The position numbers and the translations under genes are program-made. A DNA stretch of 64,000 nucleotides from Perca fluviatilis. Lineage: Eukaryota; Chordata; Actinopteri; Perciformes; Percidae. A model generated the notes under the pieces. That model saw nothing but the letters and a program-made list of their open reading frames with translations, made no database searches and was not told the DNA's origin. The first letter of the stretch is position 1. Every line of letters starts with the position of its first letter. Positions 59,901 to 64,000 of the stretch are shown in pieces. The DNA lies in the NCBI RefSeq assembly GCF_010015445.1, contig NC_053112.1, positions 33,009,998 through 33,073,997 of the forward strand, given 5' to 3'.

Positions 59901-60679
59901 ACAGTGAATGCATCCACCTCCTCACAGCAACAATGCCTTGATGTTTTGAATAATAAAATGCGGTGAGTGCTGCAGCAAGACTAACGTAATCAAACAACAC
60001 ATTTAACTAACAATTTGGAAGGTTTTCATGCCGTGTTGGCAGAGAGTAAAAAGAAAAGTAAGAATCTGGGGAGTACGTGTCTGGCTGCGTTCAGACTGAC
60101 GACAGCACTGCTTCCCCATTCATTTCAAATGAGCCCTACAAGTTGGTACTGCGGCAAAAAAACACAACGCAATGCCCCATTGTCCGGCAGCACATTGGAT
60201 TAGTCAATCAAATGCTGTATATAATCTTCTGTTTACCTTGAGAACATCGTGACCAAGGATCAAATGACTGCCACCATGATAAGTTTCCAGCATTGAGTAA
60301 TTCTGCCTCATAGTATTATAAACCTCTGTGCAGTGTTTTGGCATGTGATAAGCCTTCAAAGGCATTGATGTACTCCTCAAACTAAACCTTCTGGATCATA
60401 TTTTATTTTCTCACCGGTACCTGTGGCAACACAGCCCCTTGTGGTTTTTAAACACAGAGTGCTATTTTTGCTCTGAACACAGCCTTACTTGTCAGACCTG
60501 AAGGTACAGTACACCAGAGCCAAGGTCATTTATAAACTGTACAAATTATAAATATGGATGTCATGGCCTCAACCTGGCAGTCATCCATCATCTCTCACTG
60601 TACATGCTGCTAATCAATGGCAGATGATGAATCGGATATACTAGAAAATTGTCCTACTTCTTGAGAAGGGCGGCAAAAA
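56976..60679. other. no recognised gene; simple runs only
   Basis: Contains an A21 tract at 57579-57599 and a T20 tract at about 58526-58544. Otherwise AT-rich unique sequence with no exon or repeat family I can name. The 139-codon minus-strand frame at 57890-58309 lacks any family motif. Confidence 0.55.
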
Positions 60680-60980
60680 TTATGTATTATCGATTAACCT
60701 GCCAACTATTTTCTCAATTAATCGTTTGTTTATAAAATGACAGAAAATGAATGACACATGTCCATCAGGGTTTCCCAGTGTCCAAGATGATGTCTACAAA
60801 TGTCTTGACCCCCCCCAAAAAGGCACAAAAAAAATCCACATTGGAGAAGCTGCAATCAGACTTATAGCATTTTTTTCTAAAGAAGAAGAAAAAAAAAAAA
60901 GTCTAAACAATCATTAAAAATGTTGTAGATTGATTTTCGGTCAACTTACTATTCAGTTACTTGACTAGAAAGCTAAATAA
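60680..60980. repeat. degenerate AATCGATTAA-type repeat, copy 3
   Basis: The sequence begins ATCGATTAACCTGCCAACTA and TCTCAATTAATCGTTTG, followed by CAGGGTTTCCCAGTGTCCAAGATGATG and AAATGTCTTG, and closes with GATTGATTTTCGGTC. It is the best preserved of the four or five copies in the window. Confidence 0.6.
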
Positions 60981-62001
60981 ACCATCTAAAAACCTATTGG
61001 GTTAGCTGAAAAAATTAAAGGTTTAATTTTACGACAGTAATGTGAGTCAAGGACTGCAGCAAGTGTCCAGACAGCACTGCAGTACAATAGAAGTGCCCAT
61101 CAAAACCAGGAGACCACACGCTGCGACTCAGACAGCAGGGTTCATACACAGATTAGACAAACTATGCAGACAGTCGAATCAGTTACAGCCGGTCAGCCAT
61201 CCATTCACAGGCTGTCTTCACTGATGACCAGATTATAGCGAGCAGGACACTGTGAAAGGCGCAGGAGTGGCTTGATGAAGGTCAGCACTCTGAAATGCTG
61301 ATACAAAGACAGGGGGAAAGGACCGCACAGAGTGATTCACGGCTCACATTTCTGGAGAGAAATCACAGCTAAGTCGGGCGGAGCAGCCAATTGTAAAGAC
61401 GAAATTACACCAAGGAACATTAAGAGTTTAACACACAAAAACGCAATATTCTGCTATATCAGGACTGTGTGGGAGTAATTTGATCACATTTTACTGGCAT
61501 GGTATCTGGCAACATAAACAAACAACCTACCAACCATCATCAGATTTTGATTCAGATCATTGCACATCATCGTGTATTACAAACAAGTACCACAAACAAC
61601 CAAACTAGCAGCAGATGACTCAATGTGCGAATCAATTTATATACATACAACGGTTTCAAAACTAATATAGCGCTTGCAATTATCAGATTTCATATGAGAA
61701 TCTAGTGCTTTACAGCCCATTCACAATGACTATCACTGTCCCAGCTTTTGAGTCCATGTGTGTGCCACCCAAGTGAGATTACGCTATATTGGTTCCATTT
61801 GAATGAATGCAGCGTGAACCATGGGAGAAGGGTCCTTTGGATTTTGTTTGTGGGGAAAAGAAATGCTTGACAGTTTAGAAAGGTTTGGTTTTTCAGTTGG
61901 CAGCTTTGAGACTTTAAAACCCCAAATATTTCGAACATCTAAGAGCAACCTGAGTGTGGTCACTGTCACAGGAGGGTTGCACTTTTTATTTCGAGAAAAG
62001 A
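60981..62001. other. no recognised feature
   Basis: Unique sequence. Short frames only. Confidence 0.6.
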
Positions 62002-62009
62002 TCATTTTT

Positions 62010-62169
62010 GGGGGGCTTTTTTCCCCTTCATTTCAGGGTGACAGCGTATAGACGGGAAAGGTGGGAGAGAGATGGGGGCCGCAGGTCGGATTCGAACCCG
62101 GGATGCAAAGGCCTCAGTCTACATGGGGCGCACGCTCCTACTGGGTGAGCTAGAGGCCACCAGAGTGTT
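62010..62169 (-). mobile_element. tRNA-derived SINE with 8-bp TSD
   Basis: On the minus strand: an A-box-like TAGCTCACCCAGTAGG, a perfect B box GGTTCGAATCC at 62088-62098 and the following GACCTGCGGCC body shared with the SINE at 41563-41751. TCATTTTT flanks it at 62002-62009 and 62170-62177. The 3' end is C/A-rich. Confidence 0.85.
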
Positions 62170-62177
62170 TCATTTTT

Positions 62178-63352
62178 AAAAGAAGACCTCAGCATATTAA
62201 TTGCAGGAGGTAAAAAAATAAATAAATAAACAACGGGTTTTCACAAAAACAAACTAAAAAAGAATTGAAATGCTCAAAAGCCGGTTACCCGGGTGGTCGT
62301 TTCAGATTCAAGTCTATTGAATGTGTCCAATAATGTCGAATTATGTAGCAAAATGTGTGCGCCATGCAGCACAACTGAGATGAATAATTTAACTTAACGA
62401 GTAATGCAAGTGTTTGTATGTATGTGATGAAGAGGTTTCACTTTGCTTCACATCTTCATTTAAAATAACATTTAGGGGTTGTGACACCTCCCTAAAGGAA
62501 GCGTGTATACTTTCTCAGCTCCTCCAGTATCCAAAAGCGTGGGAAATGTCAGTGCCTTCAGGCAGCCCTGTGGCAGGTGGGAGCACATCGCTATCCAGTA
62601 TGCTCTGAATGTAAAGCACAACACTACACAACACTATACACCCCCAGCTTGAACTCAAGAGGTATTTAGATCAGGCTTAAGTTCAGCGATCATGTGCAAT
62701 GTCAAAATGCAAAGACCAATTTGACATTGTCGACTACTAACTATAGAAAAGCTGTATTTAGATATTCAGAAGGTTATATATATATTTAGGCAATATTTTT
62801 TGAACACATTTTTTGTAAATGTATCCCATTTCCCAATAATATATTAAAAGGCATAGCTAGATAGATTTCAATCAAAGCAGAGTATCTGTTTAATAAAATA
62901 ATCCCATTTTTTGGGTGCCATAGTTATGAGTCTTGATTGAAATCGAGGGTAAACAAAACTGTTTGGCTGATCTGCGTGTTTTGGAGATAGCTGACTGGAT
63001 CGGTGTGCTCCCTGGAATGGGACTGCTTCTCAGAATAGCCAATGGCAGAGGCCTTCCTCCCCTCTGTGTTATTTGGAGCCGAAGGCCAATGGAATCCAAC
63101 CTCCTGCAGTGAACTGTGGTGTGGTCCTTACTTCAGGACAGAGAGAAAGGCTTGAACGTGGACGAAATCAGCCACCTTGCAATCATTTACTAATGCCAGC
63201 AGTCTGCATGTATGTAACAAATGGGGTCAAATGCATCAAGGTAATATCATGGGATGACTCTTTGTTGCAAGCAAAGAAAGTTTAATGATTTAAAACATGC
63301 AAATACCACAGCAGATACTAGGGCTAGGGCTGCAGCCAACTATAATGAAATA
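62178..63352. other. no recognised feature
   Basis: AT-rich unique sequence with an (ATAA)n-like run at 62216-62231. No exon recognised. Confidence 0.6.
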
Positions 63353-63421
63353 ATAAATAAACACTGCATTTCGTTGTCTTTGTACTTTTACTCTACACAA
63401 TGACAATAAAGTTGAATCTAA
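63353..63421 (+). repeat. LINE 3' tail fragment
   Basis: CATTTCGTTGTCTTTGTACT and ACAATGACAATAAAGTTGAATCTAATC resemble the 3' end of a non-LTR retrotransposon family remembered from fish, where the end is followed by a short TAATC-type repeat. Only about 70 bp remain. Confidence 0.45.
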
Positions 63422-64000
63422 TCGTATTATAGTGAAAATTGTGAAGAAATACAGCATTTCTTACAATAACAATTTCCTACAATCACAATGTCTGTCTTCA
63501 AAGGTCTTGTATTTCCAACTAACGATGTAAAACCCAAAGATATTTAATTTGCCGTCTGAGAAGTTGCTACTTGAGAATGGTGGCCACTTCAAATATCACT
63601 AAATTGATTATCAAAATAGATTTGACTAATAAACTTATCTAATGCTTATCCACTATTACCCACTATTCAGAATAAATGCAAAATAATTACAACCCCATTT
63701 TCATGATAGTTAATGTCTCTGCTTCTCTTACATTTTAGCTTACATTAGTTTTTCGGGGATAAAAAAAATAGAAAACTCTGAAATTCTGAATATACATAGT
63801 CATACACCAAACCAATTCTCACTTCAACTTCACTCCAGTGTGTTTCAATATATTGCATCAGTAATGGAAGAAGAGAAATAAAAAGTAAAAAAATTTCAAA
63901 AGATCAATTAGATTCTTGTGCTTTCAAACCCAATAGTCTACATTTGGCTATCCAAAAACAGGGGGAAACAGTTAAAAGGCCTGATGGTGTTTGTCAAACA
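63422..64000. repeat. degenerate AATCGATTAA-type repeat, copy 4, then unique sequence
   Basis: ACGATGTAAAACCCAAAGATATTTAATTTGCC and CACTAAATTGATTATCAAAATAG at about 63520-63625 fit the family also present at 12440, 33225 and 60680. From about 63640 to the window end nothing was recognised. Confidence 0.45.

Overview
The window is animal nuclear DNA, most likely from a ray-finned fish. One split gene can be recognised with confidence: fbxw7 (F-box and WD repeat domain containing 7) on the minus strand. Its 11 coding exons run from 30192 down to 6612. The spliced product is 553 residues, the same length as the part of human FBXW7 shared by its isoforms plus the 13 residues that end the human beta-specific exon. 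All splice sites are GT/AG and all exon phases join without a gap. The fish assignment is an inference from many (GT)n tracts, tRNA-derived SINEs with a fish-type tail, and several short inverted-repeat transposons that I remember from fish genomes. No prokaryotic gene, operon, CRISPR array or virus was seen.

Layout. 1-4050 is an AT-rich degenerate minisatellite (unit about 24 bp), interrupted by interspersed repeats, a 300-bp fold-back element and SINE pieces. 4050-6611 is taken as fbxw7 3' UTR and downstream flank. 6612-30192 is fbxw7; its introns hold long (GT)n tracts, TTAA-bounded MITEs and other repeats. 30193-30760 is the GC-rich 5' leader and presumed promoter. 30760-64000 has no recognisable coding exon. 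It is either intergenic or a long intron of the fbxw7 alpha transcript, whose first exon was not found here. It contains transposon remnants: a 900-bp hAT derivative with an 8-bp target duplication, a Harbinger-like element whose Myb/SANT gene is split by a nested MITE, two copies of a composite element with a tRNA-Glu-like core, other MITEs, SINEs with target duplications and LINE tails. Some stretches look repeat-free.

Function. FBXW7 is the substrate receptor of an SCF (SKP1-CUL1-F-box) ubiquitin ligase. In the translated exons I see the basic N-terminal stretch, the dimerisation segment, the F-box that binds SKP1 and the WD40 propeller that binds phosphodegrons. The three arginines equivalent to human R465, R479 and R505 are present, so the locus looks functional.

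I found no convincing undescribed biological system. The most unusual items are structural: the fold-back with nested palindromes, the composite tRNA-Glu-like element, the nested MITE built from reiterated copies of its own terminal repeat, and the short fbxw7 first exon that lacks the human beta membrane segment.
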